Shown here: positions 8,206 through 16,421 of the stretch, one piece after another
How positions within the stretch are numbered: the first letter of the stretch is position 1
Layout of the letters: each line of letters starts with the position of its first letter
NCBI GenBank assembly: GCA_020635015.1
Contig: JACKAP010000009.1
Coordinates: 124,001-188,000, forward strand
Length of the DNA: 64,000 nt
Reading direction: 5' to 3'
Source of the DNA: Calditrichia bacterium
GTDB lineage: Bacteria > Calditrichota > Calditrichia > RBG-13-44-9 > J075
The notes under the pieces: generated by a model
Told to the model about the DNA's origin: nothing
Seen by the model: only the letters and a program-made list of their open reading frames with translations
Databases searched by the model: none
Made by a program: the position numbers and the translations under genes

Positions 8206-9343
8206 CTTTCCCCTTACGCTTATTGCGGTATCCGCGCATCAATATCGGAATCCAGCCGATCAGGGGCAGGAAGAAGGCGATGTTGATCGGGTTCTTATAA
8301 AAGGCCTTGATTCCGGAGAATATGTTTATCTTCAGGGCATGCACCCGGCCTTTTTTCGATAGCCGGTTGAATTCCGAGAAAATAGATGGCCAGAAAAAGG
8401 GCAGGAAAAAGGGAAATTTTTTCAGCCGGCGGCGCCAGGTACCCAGCAGATGCGGAATATTATATGGCTTCCGGCCATATTGGGCGACCGCGTCGTTTAG
8501 AGACCCCTGCATTTCCTGCTTGATCTGGGTGGCGAGACGGTGAAATTCCGATTCGCTGATCTCCTCATAAGGCTTGTCGATGATCTCGTAGGGGCGGATG
8601 CGCTGGCCCATCACGTAGGTGAGCCGGGCCGGAAAGCAGAAATAGAACATCCAGGGCTGCAGCGGCACCAGCAGGGTGATCAGTCCCACCGGCAGGAAGG
8701 GGATGCCGATCTTTTTGGTCAGCCAGTTTAGGGCCCGGGATTCCAGGTTATAGGGATTGATATATTCCCCGTTGACGGTGGCAAAGGGAATGATGTCGGT
8801 GCGGTGTTTGATGCTCATGCGGATGAAGGAGGTGGCAAAGCGCTGCAATTGGTAGCGCCGGTTAAAACCCTTGCCGATGCCGGGAACCCCTTCCGGATAA
8901 ACCAGCAGATTGGATTCCTTATAATGCATCATGGTCTCAAAGTTCTTGAAGGTGGCGTCGATGCCGCCGCATTTTTTCCAAAAATCGTCCAGCAGGAACG
9001 GGTTCATCAGGGTGGTTTGGGAGAGCATCGGCGCGGTGAGCGCCCGCACCGAATGGGTGAAGGTGTAGTTGTTGTGCTGGTAGAGCTTGGCGCAGAAGAT
9101 GATCGCATCCCAGGGGAACGCCATTCCGGAGTGGTTGCTGGCGTAGATCAGCGGCCGGTCGGGATGGATGCGTTCCGGCATCTGCTCGAAGCCGATCAAC
9201 TCCGAGCGGAAATAACACTCATCCAATAGGCCCAGCACATGCTTCACCAGGTCCTCGGTAAAAGCGGAATCAAAATATTCAGTATAGATCTTCTGGTTTT
9301 TGCGAATTTCTTCCGGGGTGTAGGGTCGGCGCGGTCGTTTCAT
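8192..9343 (-). CDS. Glycerolipid acyltransferase-like membrane protein (LPLAT superfamily)
   Basis: The 383-residue protein has an LPLAT-type core: a NHSGMAFPWD block (about residues 70-79) in place of the usual NHx4D, and a YPEG motif (VYPEGVPGIGKGF, about 153-165). Hydrophobic segments near 217-240 and 355-370 suggest membrane association. It probably transfers an acyl chain to a glycerol- or lipid-type acceptor; the exact substrate cannot be read. The His-Asp spacing is longer than the classic HX4D, so a distinct subfamily is likely. The ATG directly follows a GATGGGTT array with no visible ribosome site. The C-terminal KGKGKDK lies in the neighbouring repeat. Confidence 0.7.
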   Translation of the reverse strand: MKRPRRPYTPEEIRKNQKIYTEYFDSAFTEDLVKHVLGLLDECYFRSELIGFEQMPERIHPDRPLIYASNHSGMAFPWDAIIFCAKLYQHNNYTFTHSVRALTAPMLSQTTLMNPFLLDDFWKKCGGIDATFKNFETMMHYKESNLLVYPEGVPGIGKGFNRRYQLQRFATSFIRMSIKHRTDIIPFATVNGEYINPYNLESRALNWLTKKIGIPFLPVGLITLLVPLQPWMFYFCFPARLTYVMGQRIRPYEIIDKPYEEISESEFHRLATQIKQEMQGSLNDAVAQYGRKPYNIPHLLGTWRRRLKKFPFFLPFFWPSIFSEFNRLSKKGRVHALKINIFSGIKAFYKNPINIAFFLPLIGWIPILMRGYRNKRKGKGKDK

Positions 9344-9716
9344 ATGGGTGAATGGGTTGATGGGTTGATGGGTTAATGGGTTGATGGGTTAATGGGTTAA
9401 TGGGTTGATGGGTTGATGAGAGTTGCCCGGATGCGAGTCATGCCTTATCCCTTCGTCCGTCTTTCCCCATTAACCTATTAACTCATTAACCCATAATCCA
9501 TTCACTTTAAATCTTCTATCAATACTGATTCAATATTAATCAATCTCTCCAGAATAATCAAATCCGGCGTACAAATAAAGAAAATATTTGTTTGTTCCTG
9601 CAAAATATTCATAGATTTAGCCAATGCAATTGACATTGTAGGTTAGCGTTTTTTATACCGGGTTGGTGGTTTTGGCAGGGGCTCGGTTTTCCCCATCAAC
9701 CCATCCACCCATTAAC
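9344..9716. repeat. GATGGGTT octamer arrays in both orientations
   Basis: GATGGGTT/AATGGGTT units at 9344-9418 face CCCATTAA units at 9465-9501. A second reverse block lies at 9690-9716. Both reverse blocks are preceded by a T-rich TTTCCCCAT motif shared with copies at 15101 and 28697. The sequence 9502-9680 is AT-rich, with no recognisable gene. Confidence 0.85.
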
Positions 9717-9755
9717 GAATATTATCAATTCACCTATAAACCCGACCCAATTACG

Positions 9756-9965
9756 ATGATCGTCATAAAAGTAAAAAATGCCCGGGAAATCGTCGCCAAG
9801 CGCAAAGGGCGGTTTCTCTCAAAGATTGCGCCCTGGTTTGTCGATGTCGAACGCCGGGTGGAGGAGGAGATCGTGCGCCAGCTCCAGTCGGTGTTTGCCG
9901 AACAGGACATTCAGGCGGTGATCGAGGTGGTTAAAGAGAACAGCACGCAGACTGATGCCGGATAA
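9756..9965 (+). CDS. Small protein of unknown function, coupled to the DUF445 gene
   Basis: Sixty-nine residues, starting MIVIKVKNAR at the ATG 9756-9758; the longer upstream frame is repeat DNA. It is rich in charged residues with a long helical middle (VERRVEEEIVRQLQ) and no membrane segment. Its stop overlaps the start of the DUF445 gene by 11 bases, so the two are almost certainly co-translated, and it may be a partner of that membrane protein. I recognise no family. No strong ribosome site is visible. Confidence 0.6.
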   Translation: MIVIKVKNAREIVAKRKGRFLSKIAPWFVDVERRVEEEIVRQLQSVFAEQDIQAVIEVVKENSTQTDAG

Positions 9966-11181
9966 CTTTTTCTTCAACATTGAATTCTGGAAATATCTCA
10001 GCATACCGGTGGTCGCGGCGTTGGTGGGGTGGGGCACCAACTGGCTGGCGGTGAAGATGACCTTTTATCCGGTCGAGCCGTTGGGAAAGCCGCCGTTTTT
10101 GGGCTGGCAGGGAATTATTCCCTCGAAAGCGGCCAAGATGGGGGCGGTGACTGCCGATTCCACCCTCTCCCGGCTGGGCACCTTGCAGGAATTGCTCAAC
10201 CGGATGGATCCGGAGACGATCGCCGATCACCTGGTCGATTCGGTCGAACCGCGGATCGAAGCTTATGTCGAATGGGTGATGCTGGAAGAGAGCCCCCACG
10301 TCTGGAAAGCGATGCCGCGCGTGGTAAAGTCGATGGTCTATGCCATGGTGCGGGAAAAATTGCCCCTGGCGATCCGGGCGATGATGCTCGACATTACCCG
10401 CAATATCGAAGCGATGGTCGACATCAAGGATGTGGTGGTCAAGCAGCTCAGCAAGGAAAAACATATCGTCAATAAGATTTTTCTGAGTTGTGGGGCGGTG
10501 GAATTTAAGTTTATTATCCGCTCCGGCATCTACTTTGGGTTGTGCTTCGGCCTGATCCAGATGGCGGTATGGTATGCATTTCCCGCCTGGTGGATCTTAC
10601 CCGGTTTCGGTTTCCTGGTGGGATTTGCCACCAACTGGATCGCTATCCGGATCATCTTTCAGCCGCTGAACCCGATCAAATTGGGGCCTTATGTGCTGCA
10701 GGGCATCTTTCTGAAGCGCCAGAAGGAAGTCTCGGAGATCTGGTGCGATATTGTGGCCCGGGAGATCATCACCCTGCACAACATCATCGAGGAGATGCTG
10801 CACGGCAAAAAATCCGAAACCACCGGGAAAGTGATCCGCCGCTATATTCGCGATATTATCGATGAAGCGGTGGGCATTACCCGGCCGATGGTGGAGTTTA
10901 CCATGGGCATCGAGCAGTTTGCCCATATAAAGGATCTCGCTTCCGAGAAAGCGGTGATTTTTACCTCTTATGCTTTTGACGATCCGGTTTTTTGCGAAGA
11001 CCGCGCCCGGGTGGTCAAAACCCTGATGCAAGCTCGCATGGAGCAGCTTTCCCCAAAGGAGTTCCAGCATTTGCTGCGCCCGGCCTTCCAGGAGGATGAG
11101 ATGAAGCTGATCATCCTTGGCGCCATCCTGGGATGCATCGCCGGTTTCGGTCAGCTGTTCGTGATCTTTGGCGGCATCTGA
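9955..11181 (+). CDS. DUF445-family membrane protein
   Basis: A 408-residue protein with an internal duplication: GWGTNWLAVKMTFYPVEP (about 25-42) and GFATNWIAIRIIFQPLNP (about 222-239) are the DUF445 signature, each beside a hydrophobic segment. A further membrane helix ends the protein (LIILGAILGCIAGFGQLF). Long amphipathic helices lie between. The family is widespread, but its molecular role is unsettled; an envelope function is inferred. It overlaps the small upstream gene and precedes the phasin locus, from which it is separated by a repeat element and a strong promoter. Confidence 0.85.
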   Translation: MPDNFFFNIEFWKYLSIPVVAALVGWGTNWLAVKMTFYPVEPLGKPPFLGWQGIIPSKAAKMGAVTADSTLSRLGTLQELLNRMDPETIADHLVDSVEPRIEAYVEWVMLEESPHVWKAMPRVVKSMVYAMVREKLPLAIRAMMLDITRNIEAMVDIKDVVVKQLSKEKHIVNKIFLSCGAVEFKFIIRSGIYFGLCFGLIQMAVWYAFPAWWILPGFGFLVGFATNWIAIRIIFQPLNPIKLGPYVLQGIFLKRQKEVSEIWCDIVAREIITLHNIIEEMLHGKKSETTGKVIRRYIRDIIDEAVGITRPMVEFTMGIEQFAHIKDLASEKAVIFTSYAFDDPVFCEDRARVVKTLMQARMEQLSPKEFQHLLRPAFQEDEMKLIILGAILGCIAGFGQLFVIFGGI

Positions 11182-11279
11182 TAGCGCATCGCGTCATGAT
11201 TGAGTTGCTTTATGACTTACTGCGTCAAGGTTGATCTGCCACATGATTCCCGCAATTATCTTTTCGCGTAATCGCTTTG

Positions 11280-11525
11280 AATAGAACGCGGATGACACGG
11301 ATGGCGCGGATTTTCGCGGATTAACGATCGGGTAAAAGGCAAGCAAACGTCAGGCCAAAAATCTTTAAAAAACCACAGAAGTTTTTTGTTTATAATTAAT
11401 TATGTCAATATATCAAAAGCCTTATCCCATCACCCCAGTGAATCATCCCCAATTTTTACTTTCCCGGAGCGATCACCGATAAAATCTGCGTAAATCCGTG
11501 TCATCCGTCTCATCTGCGTTCTATT
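11280..11525. repeat. AATAGAACGCGGATGA inverted-repeat element, long variant
   Basis: The ends read AATAGAACGCGGATGA and, inverted, the TCATCTGCGTTCTATT type, the same termini as the 175-bp elements at 16184 and 35605. The interior (about 200 bases, AT-rich, no open frame of note) differs from those two. It fills much of the 11182-11672 gap. Confidence 0.7.
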
Positions 11526-11582
11526 TCGTTGTTGAGCTTAACCTCACATTTACAAAAAATAACGCACTGCGTCAAAAAATGC

Positions 11583-11611
11583 TTGACATCTATGACGCGT
11601 TGTGTTATATT
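11583..11611 (+). promoter_or_regulatory. Consensus sigma-70 promoter of the phasin operon with flanking GCGTCA/TGACGC
   Basis: TTGACA (11583-11588) and TATATT (11606-11611) are separated by exactly 17 bases. The -35 box lies between GCGTCA (about 11572-11577) and TGACGC (about 11593-11598), an inverted pair. ACTGCGTCAA occurs again near 11219. As PhaR is encoded in the operon, this inverted pair is a candidate autoregulatory operator (inference). Confidence 0.8.
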
Positions 11612-11672
11612 GCTTTCGAATTAAAGAACGATGTAAACAAAAAAAATCGCATTTGACAAAAAGGAGGCTATC

Positions 11673-12065
11673 ATGGCCGCTCAAAATGGCGCAAGCACAT
11701 TCAAGAAAATTCAGGATGAGATCAATGCCCGTTCCCGGGGAATCTGGCTGACCGGGCTGGGGGCCTTTTCCGTGGCGGAAGCAGAAGGGGAGAAGCTGTT
11801 GAAGAATCTTCTGGAAACCGGCAAAAATCTGGTGGAAAAAGGGGAAATCCTGGAGAAGAAAGGGAAGGAATTCGGCAGCGAGCAGAAAGACATGGTCACC
11901 GAGCGGGTAAATGAAATCTTCAGTTTCGTTGAGAAGAAGGTGAAGGAGATGGTCGATTGGGTGGGGACCGGCTCGCCGGCCGAGGTAGAAACCCTCTCCG
12001 CGCGCATCGACAAGCTGACCCAAATGGTTGCCGATCTGAACAAGAAGCTCGATGCCAAAGCGTAA
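11673..12065 (+). CDS. Phasin-family granule-associated protein 1
   Basis: A 130-residue, highly charged, mostly helical protein with the phasin (PhaI/PhaF-type) signature RGIWLTGLGAFSVAEAEG (about 22-39) and a C-terminal heptad-like tail. Phasins coat polyhydroxyalkanoate or lipid granules. A GGAGG site precedes the ATG. It is the first gene after a consensus promoter and shares R-IWL-GLG-FS with the second phasin at 12687, so the two are paralogues flanking phaR. No PHA synthase lies in the window, so the coated storage material is not proven. Confidence 0.88.
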   Translation: MAAQNGASTFKKIQDEINARSRGIWLTGLGAFSVAEAEGEKLLKNLLETGKNLVEKGEILEKKGKEFGSEQKDMVTERVNEIFSFVEKKVKEMVDWVGTGSPAEVETLSARIDKLTQMVADLNKKLDAKA

Positions 12066-12103
12066 CCCCCTGCCGTGTTGCGGGAAGCAAAGGAGAAAAC
12101 CTC

Positions 12104-12547
12104 ATGAGGATTATCAAGCGCTATGAAAACCGGAAGTTATATGACACCGAAGACCGCAAGTATGTCTCGCTGGAGGAGATTGCGCAGTTGATCCGCCAGG
12201 GGGTGGATGTGCGGGTGGTTGATAATGCCAGCGAGGCGGATCTGACCCAGCAGACCCTCACCCAGGTGATCTTCGAAGAGGGCAAACGCGGGCGCAATCC
12301 CCTCTCCAAGGAGATGCTTCATGATGTGATCCGCTGGAGCAATCACGTGATCGATGACGGCCTGCAGCAGGTACGCGAAGGGCTCGATCACCTGATCCCG
12401 GAATCCCTCACCCGGCTGTTCAAGGGCAGCGATGCCAAAGAGATCGATCAACTGAAAAAGCGCATCGGCGCCCTGGAAGAGCTGATCATCAAACTGGGCA
12501 GCCAGGTGGGTGGGGCGGAGGATGAACCTAAAAAATCGGCGGAGTAA
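12104..12547 (+). CDS. phaR: Polyhydroxyalkanoate synthesis repressor PhaR
   Basis: The 147-residue protein starts MRIIKRYENRKLYDT at 12104, after an AGGAGA site. The first ~60 residues are the PHB-accumulation DNA-binding domain (KRYENRKLYDT, YVSLEEIAQLI). This is followed by the associated domain and a C-terminal coiled coil (about 117-135). PhaR represses phasin and synthesis genes and also binds the polymer, so it leaves DNA when granules form. Its position between two phasins and behind the GCGTCA/TGACGC promoter fits autoregulation. Confidence 0.92.
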   Translation: MRIIKRYENRKLYDTEDRKYVSLEEIAQLIRQGVDVRVVDNASEADLTQQTLTQVIFEEGKRGRNPLSKEMLHDVIRWSNHVIDDGLQQVREGLDHLIPESLTRLFKGSDAKEIDQLKKRIGALEELIIKLGSQVGGAEDEPKKSAE

Positions 12548-12565
12548 GCGGAATTTAAAAATGTA

Positions 12566-12645
12566 GCCACGGAGCCACAGAGATCACAGAGAAACTGACG
12601 ATGTTTCATTCTCACGAATCTCTGTGCCCTCTGTGTCTCTGTGGC
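12566..12645. repeat. CACAGAGA/TCTCTGTG inverted repeat, copy 1
   Basis: GCCACGGAGCCACAGAG-type words at the left face TCTCTGTGCCCTCTGTG-type words at the right, with AAACTGACGA between. Related copies are at 21176-21274, 33140-33204 and 34223-34308. Confidence 0.85.
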
Positions 12646-12686
12646 ATCAGATAAGATAATCAAACCCTATCATAAAGGAGAAAATC

Positions 12687-13082
12687 ATGGTCAAAGAAAC
12701 CAAAGAAGCTACCCAAAACGTGCAGGAAGTGATCACCGAGAAAGCCCGGGAGATCTGGCTGGCGGGACTGGGCGTCTTCTCCACCGTGGAAGAAGAAGGC
12801 AGCAAACTCTTCAATAAGTTCCTGGAAAAAGGCAAGGAGCTGGAAGAAAAAGGCGAAAAATTCGAAAAGAAAGCCAAAGACAAAGTCGGCACCATGCCCA
12901 GCCTGGACGAGATCGGCAAATATGTGGAAGAGAAGATGACCCTGGTGTTTGACAAGGTCGGCATCTCTCCCCAGCACGAAGTCAAGAATCTCACCGATAA
13001 GGTAGATAAACTGACCGAGAGCGTGGAAAAGCTGGCCAAAAAACTGGAAGAAAATATGAAGAAGAGCGCCGCCGGTAAATAA
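12687..13082 (+). CDS. Phasin-family granule-associated protein 2
   Basis: A 131-residue helical, Lys/Glu-rich protein with REIWLAGLGVFSTVEEEG (about 23-40), the same core as the phasin at 11673. It ends with a leucine-heptad coiled coil (VKNLTDKVDKLTESVEKLAKKL, about 100-120) suited to oligomerisation. A good AAAGGAG site lies before the ATG, and a strong terminator follows. It is separated from phaR by a CACAGAGA inverted repeat, which might allow separate RNA processing (inference). Confidence 0.88.
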   Translation: MVKETKEATQNVQEVITEKAREIWLAGLGVFSTVEEEGSKLFNKFLEKGKELEEKGEKFEKKAKDKVGTMPSLDEIGKYVEEKMTLVFDKVGISPQHEVKNLTDKVDKLTESVEKLAKKLEENMKKSAAGK

Positions 13083-13132
13083 GTCTCCCGGATGCCCATG
13101 ACGGCGGATAGCATGAACTTCCGTACGACTTC

Positions 13133-13168
13133 AAGGCGGTTGTCGATCCGGCAGCCGCCTTTTTTTTA
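13133..13168 (+). terminator. Rho-independent terminator after the phasin operon
   Basis: AGGCGGTTG (13134-13142) pairs with CAGCCGCCT (13152-13160) with one G-U pair, followed directly by eight T. Confidence 0.9.
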
Positions 13169-13198
13169 CCTGGTTCTATTTTATGACTTTAAGAATCG

Positions 13199-13277
13199 GC
13201 CCACGAAACACGCGAAAGTACACCAAAGAAAGTTAAAAATTTAAGACTTTTCGCATCATTTCGAGTATTTCGTGGGC
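13199..13277. repeat. GCCCACGAAA inverted-repeat element, copy 1
   Basis: GCCCACGAAACACGCGAAAG at the left faces CGAGTATTTCGTGGGC at the right. The same outward word order occurs at 41847-41973, where it includes the start of an amylase gene. The rest of the 13083-13394 gap contains the terminator and no gene. Confidence 0.75.
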
Positions 13278-13394
13278 ATCAATTTTCAACATATCGATCA
13301 AAGTCTTAATGCAGAACTAGCGAAAAATAAAAATCGCTTTGGGCGGTGATATTTTTTTGATAATCTTCTGACGGAAACTGAGAGTGGGCTGACC

Positions 13395-15029
13395 ATGAGC
13401 GTGACCTATAATCCCCTGACCATCTACAAAGGCGCATTGATCCGGCTGTATCTGCTTTACAAACATACCGCCGGCCTGCTGATTGGGGGATTGGTTGCCT
13501 ACGTGCGCGGCCTGCCGCCCTACCGCAAAAGGTGGTTCCGCTCCGCCGTTCCCAGAATATCGGCATTCTTCCTGAAAATCTTCGTCAAGCGGGAGTTGCG
13601 AAAAGAACCTTTCGAGGTGCAACTACGCCGGCGCCTGGAATTGCTGGGTCCCACTTACGTGAAGCTGGGGCAGATTATGGCAATTCGCGAGGATATTTTC
13701 CCCGAGCATATTACCCGCGAGTTAAAACAGTTGCTCGACCGCCTTCCGGAAGTGCCCTTCGCGGTGATCGGGGAGATCATCGAGCGGAGCCTGAAACGGC
13801 CGTTGAAGGAGCTGTTCCTGGATATCCGCCGGGAACCGCTCGGTTCGGCTTCGATCGGGCAGACCCACCGCGCCACCACCTATCACGGCAAGCCGGTGGT
13901 GATCAAGGTGATCAAGCCGGGCATCCGCGATACGATCATGGCCGACATCAAGCTGCTCCAGGTCCTGGGCAGGATATTGGAGTGGTTATTGCCCCGCTAC
14001 CAGCCCCAGGTGGTGATCAACGAATTCTGCCGCTATACCCTCAAGGAAGTAGACCTGACCTTCGAAGCGGACCATGCGGAGATCTTTGCCGCCAATTTTC
14101 AGAGTTATCCCGATGTCGCCTTTCCCCGGATCTACCGCGAGCTGAGCTCGGAAGATGTGCTCACCATGGAATTCTTCGATGGATTTAAGCCCAACACCCC
14201 GGAGATCTTCCAGTTGAGCGACAGCGATCAGCAGAAAGTGATCGAGACCGGGGTGGGCACGATCATCAAGATGCTCTACGAAGACGGGTTTTTTCATGCC
14301 GATCTCCATGCCGGTAACCTGATCATCCTGCCCGGCCCCCGGATCGGCTTCATCGATGTGGGGATGGTCGGCCGCTTCGATGAGACCATCCGCCGCCACA
14401 TGTTTTATTATTTCTACTCCCTGGTCAACGGCGATATCGAGAATACCGCCAAGCATCTGCTGGCGATGGCGAAAGTGGGAGTCGGGGGCGATATTCCCGG
14501 CTTCAAACGGGCGGTGACCGATCTGTTCCGGCGCTACCTGCTGGTGTCGGCACACGGCAACTTCAGCCTGGCCCAGTTGATCCTGGCCTCGGTGTCGATC
14601 GGCGGCCGCTACCGCATCTTTTTTCCGGTGGAGATGACCCTGATGGTGAAAGCGCTGGTGACCTTCGAGGGGGTCGGCCAATACCTGGCGCCGCATCTCG
14701 ATATCCCCACCCTCTCGCGCAAGCACATCCAGGCGGTCTACCTGCGGCGCTATAATCCCCGCCATTTGTTCGGGGAACTGATGCGCAACATCCCGGAACT
14801 GATCGATACCCTGGTGAATCTGCCGCAGCTGGCCTCGGACGGCTCCCGCTCCCTGGAGCAGTTCCTGGCGCAGGGCACCCCGGAAAATCCCCTGACCGGT
14901 ATCAAAAGCAGCCTGATGTCCGGAGCGATGGTAATTGCCGGGGTGCTGGCCTTCGTGCAGGGAGCGCATCCGCTGTTGTGGATCGGGCTGTTTGTTTCCA
15001 GCGTGCTGTTTTTTTTGTATGGGAAATGA
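13395..15029 (+). CDS. ABC1/UbiB/AarF-family atypical kinase
   Basis: The 544-residue protein has the ABC1/UbiB hallmarks: KLGQ within YVKLGQIMAIRED (88-100), the GSASIGQ alanine-rich loop with the following VVIKVIKPG lysine, HADLHAGNL as catalytic loop and FIDVGM as metal-binding motif. Two hydrophobic C-terminal helices (about 515-544) should anchor it in the membrane. The family supports ubiquinone/prenyl-lipid metabolism, and in plastids several members live on lipid droplets. Its place between phasins and a lipase suggests a lipid or granule role here (inference). A GATGGGTG word array begins right at its stop codon. Confidence 0.9.
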   Translation: MSVTYNPLTIYKGALIRLYLLYKHTAGLLIGGLVAYVRGLPPYRKRWFRSAVPRISAFFLKIFVKRELRKEPFEVQLRRRLELLGPTYVKLGQIMAIREDIFPEHITRELKQLLDRLPEVPFAVIGEIIERSLKRPLKELFLDIRREPLGSASIGQTHRATTYHGKPVVIKVIKPGIRDTIMADIKLLQVLGRILEWLLPRYQPQVVINEFCRYTLKEVDLTFEADHAEIFAANFQSYPDVAFPRIYRELSSEDVLTMEFFDGFKPNTPEIFQLSDSDQQKVIETGVGTIIKMLYEDGFFHADLHAGNLIILPGPRIGFIDVGMVGRFDETIRRHMFYYFYSLVNGDIENTAKHLLAMAKVGVGGDIPGFKRAVTDLFRRYLLVSAHGNFSLAQLILASVSIGGRYRIFFPVEMTLMVKALVTFEGVGQYLAPHLDIPTLSRKHIQAVYLRRYNPRHLFGELMRNIPELIDTLVNLPQLASDGSRSLEQFLAQGTPENPLTGIKSSLMSGAMVIAGVLAFVQGAHPLLWIGLFVSSVLFFLYGK

Positions 15030-15124
15030 GTGGATGGGTGGATGGGTGAATGAGTAAATGGGTGTCGGCGCGCGTAGGGTAGTACCCTAACTTCGTTTTT
15101 CCCCATCAACCCATTCACCCATCA
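15030..15124. repeat. GATGGGTG arrays with a GTAGGGTA hairpin
   Basis: GGATGGGTGAATGAG words directly follow the kinase stop and face CCCATCAACCCATTCACCC at 15101-15124. Between them lies GCGCGCGTAGGGTA...TACCCTA, related to the perfect palindrome at 44279-44306. Confidence 0.8.
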
Positions 15125-15150
15125 ACAACAAACACGAATCAAACATTCAA

Positions 15151-16170
15151 ATGACTGATAAACACGACGAATTCGACATCTCCATCCCCCTGGCCAACGA
15201 AGACCTCCAGGAACTCTTCGAGGCGTTCGATCCAATTCAGATGGATCATTACAAGGCCTTCCTCCCGGAGAACCGTCTGCCGATCGTGCTGGCCCACGGT
15301 ATCGCCCGCCCGGATTATCTGATCAATTCCCTGGCCCGCACGCTCAGTCTATCGCTTTACGATTACAGCCTGGTGTTTGACCGCTTTCATTATTTTAAGG
15401 GAATTGCCAGCTATCTGAAGCGTTACGGCTTCGAGGTCTATCATAGCAGCGTCAGCTTCGCCGCCGGGGTGGAGAAGCGGGCCAGAGACCTGAAGCGGGA
15501 AGTGGAGAAGATCCTGGTCCGCAGTGGGCACGATAAGGTGCACATAATCGCCCACAGCATGGGGGGGCTGGATGCCCGCTATATGATTGTCAATGAGGGG
15601 ATGGCTGAGCATGTCGCAACCCTGACGACGATCGGCACCCCGCACCTGGGATCCAGCGTGTCCGATTACATCATGGAAAACGGGGTGCAAAGGGTGGTCG
15701 GGGTGCTGTCGAAGGTGGTCAATCTAGAAGGCATCCGCAGTTGCTCACTGGCGGCCTGCGCCGAGTTCAATGATTTTGCCCGGGAGGTGGAAGCGAAAAA
15801 CAAGGTGATTTACCAGACCTATGCCAGCTACCAGACCCGGGAAGCGACCTTCTATCCGTTTCAATATGCCTGGAAGATCCTCGATGCGCGGGAGGGGAAC
15901 AACGACGGGCTGGTTTCGTACCGTTCCCAGCGCTGGACCGACCGCATCGTGGCCCGGGACGGTACCGTCAAGCCGGTGCGGCAGCATGATTTCCCGATGC
16001 GGTTCGATCACATCGACCAGATCGGCTGGTGGAATATGAACAAGGTGCTCAAGGCCGGCTGGTGGAACCTGAAGGCCCTGCACGTTAAAAATAAGCACGA
16101 GCAGATCATCAAGAATGTTTATCTCAAGATTGCCAATGAGGTTTGTTTTATACAGCAGGTCCGGGAGTGA
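15151..16170 (+). CDS. Triacylglycerol-lipase-like alpha/beta hydrolase
   Basis: A 339-residue cytoplasmic-looking hydrolase (no signal peptide). The nucleophile elbow is AHSMGG (Ser136). Asp252 (NNDGLVS) and His287 (DHIDQIG) complete a triad arranged as in family I bacterial lipases, and an oxyanion HG motif (VLAHGIARP) sits at 47-55. It should cleave acyl esters such as triacylglycerol, or possibly polyhydroxyalkanoate. Lack of a signal peptide and proximity to phasins point to mobilisation of an intracellular store rather than digestion outside the cell. The ATG follows the repeat region without a clear ribosome site. Confidence 0.82.
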   Translation: MTDKHDEFDISIPLANEDLQELFEAFDPIQMDHYKAFLPENRLPIVLAHGIARPDYLINSLARTLSLSLYDYSLVFDRFHYFKGIASYLKRYGFEVYHSSVSFAAGVEKRARDLKREVEKILVRSGHDKVHIIAHSMGGLDARYMIVNEGMAEHVATLTTIGTPHLGSSVSDYIMENGVQRVVGVLSKVVNLEGIRSCSLAACAEFNDFAREVEAKNKVIYQTYASYQTREATFYPFQYAWKILDAREGNNDGLVSYRSQRWTDRIVARDGTVKPVRQHDFPMRFDHIDQIGWWNMNKVLKAGWWNLKALHVKNKHEQIIKNVYLKIANEVCFIQQVRE

Positions 16171-16183
16171 TCATCAGGTAATG

Positions 16184-16358
16184 AATAGAACGCGGATGAC
16201 GCGGATTCTCGCGGATTTTTTTAAGATGCTTCGCATAGTGTTATCAAAGATTTACCGCAAAGGAGAAAAACTATTGCAAAGACCACAGAGTCTTACTATG
16301 TCTTTGTCTTTTAACTTAATCAGTAATCCGTGAAAATCCGCGTCATCCGCGTTCTATT
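16184..16358 (+). repeat. 175-bp MITE-like element with terminal inverted repeats, copy A
   Basis: The ends are AATAGAACGCGGATGACGCG and its reverse complement. The interior is also conserved: the stretch TTAAGATGCTTCGC to GATTTACCG (about 16218-16256) and TGTCTTTGTCTTTTAAC (about 16298-16314) reappear in inverted orientation in the copy at 35605-35780. Conservation of both ends and interior marks a discrete repeated unit rather than a chance hairpin. Confidence 0.88.
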
Positions 16359-16421
16359 AAACTTGAATTCTACAAAAAGACATCGCAGAGCCGGAAAGCC
16401 GCCCGGCCTTGCCCTCCGAGT

